From Protostelium mycophagum (lineage: Eukaryota; Evosea; Variosea; Protosteliida; Protosteliaceae): a stretch of DNA of 64,000 nt. The translations under genes and the position numbers were made by a program. Below, one piece after another: positions 63,537 through 64,000 of the stretch. Position 1 is the first letter of the stretch; every line of letters starts with the position of its first letter. The notes under the pieces were generated by a model. It saw nothing but the letters and a program-made list of their open reading frames with translations, had not been told where the DNA came from and ran no database searches. Where the stretch lies: the NCBI GenBank assembly GCA_002081555.1, contig MZNV01001973.1, positions 1 to 64,000 of the forward strand. The letters run 5' to 3'.

Positions 63537-64000
63537 ATGTCCTCTCCCTTCAGACCTTTCGTTCCTTCTCCCGCTCAGACTCTTAAGCAGAAGTGAGACA
63601 CATTTATCCTGGATTCCATTCTAATCCTTATTAGAAAACCAACTAGAGTCTGCAAAGCCCAACCCAAGTATCATGTGAACTCTGCGATGACCAGAGTTGG
63701 CATGTGGAAGGACTTTCTCGATTCTGAAAATGTAGACCCAAACCCAAAGAAAACTGCCTCACCCTCCTCCACGTGGTCAAAGACCTCCAAGAAACTGAAT
63801 GAGATGTTTAAAGACATCGATGATTTCGAGTTGGAGGAGGACGATTGGGATTCGGTTATGGAGACACAAACCAAAGAGGATGAAGCCAGACCATCGATCA
63901 GACTAAAACTCTTCGAGGAAGAGCAGGCCCCCAAAAGAAGAGGTCAGTGCCCCAGACAAAATGAAACGAAAATGCAAATTCGTTCTGATCATCTTCAGGG
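63537..64000 (+). CDS. 5' part of an unknown disordered protein (partial)
   Basis: Start MSSPFRPFVPSPAQTLKQK, spliced to KPTRVCKAQPKYHVNSAMTR, VGMWKDFLDSENVDPNPKKT, then SKTSKKLNEMFKDIDDFELE and EDDWDSVMETQTKEDEARPS. It is rich in Ser, Lys and acidic residues, with no membrane segment or known domain. The gene continues past the window edge. ENVDP is a short motif of KEN-box style, but that is weak. Confidence 0.5.

Overview
The window is nuclear DNA of an intron-rich, compact eukaryotic microbe. Almost every gene is cut by many short GT-AG introns (commonly 38-70 nt), genes lie on both strands a few hundred bases apart, and there is a spliceosomal U1 snRNA gene. The gene set (SEC10 exocyst, VPS39, GRASP, ariadne-type RBR ligase, TTC4, a SAP-APE nuclease, a GAF protein, a LIM protein) fits a free-living protist. 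A ciliary dynein-regulatory-complex subunit (DRC9/IQCG) implies a flagellate stage. A receptor tyrosine-kinase-like protein and a GPI-type beta-1,3-glucanase would suit an amoebozoan or a similar phagotroph. My guess is an amoeboflagellate amoebozoan; this is inference with low confidence. I saw no prokaryotic operon, retroelement, virus-like element or CRISPR array.

Layout. 0-8 kb: the end of an unknown gene, a short-chain dehydrogenase, a 1.8 kb purine-rich degenerate repeat block, and a single-pass secreted/surface protein. 8-15.5 kb (minus strand): a CRAMPED-like SANT protein with an Asn/Gln-rich tail, DRC9, and a zinc-type macrodomain fused to a class M-type sirtuin. 15.8-21 kb (plus): an RBR ubiquitin ligase with terminal UIMs, a helical-bundle plus EF-hand protein and a small FHA protein. 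21.4-24.9 kb (minus): a receptor joining a GPS autoproteolysis motif, one membrane span and a tyrosine-kinase-like domain. 25-27 kb: a patch of small inverted-repeat DNA elements. 27-38 kb (plus): GH5 glucanase, NTF2-like protein, VPS39 and the SAP-APE nuclease, with one small unknown gene on minus between VPS39 and APE. 38.2 kb: U1 snRNA, then LIM, GRASP, GAF and unknown genes. 44.8-53.6 kb (minus): an F-box/TPR protein and SEC10. 53.9-59.7 kb: a two-span membrane protein and an ABCG transporter carrying an extra block of about six membrane spans. 60-64 kb: a TTAA-flanked piggyBac-type MITE, an ankyrin protein, TTC4 and the start of an unknown gene.

The most striking points are: (1) the macro-SirTM fusion, which puts a likely ADP-ribose writer and eraser in one chain; (2) the GPS-kinase receptor; (3) the ABCG protein with an inserted membrane module; and (4) several short motif families that recur in introns, mostly palindromic. 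The clearest motif is TGACNNGTTGTAG, which forms the 3' end of at least eleven introns in unrelated genes. Related palindromes (TCTACAACGnTGTAGA), TTTCCCGCCAAAA, GAAATTTC, TTACCG/CGGTAA and GCGGCnnnGCCGC hairpins also recur. Exon boundaries were read by eye from splice signals and reading phase; individual junctions may be off, although the family calls rest on conserved motifs.
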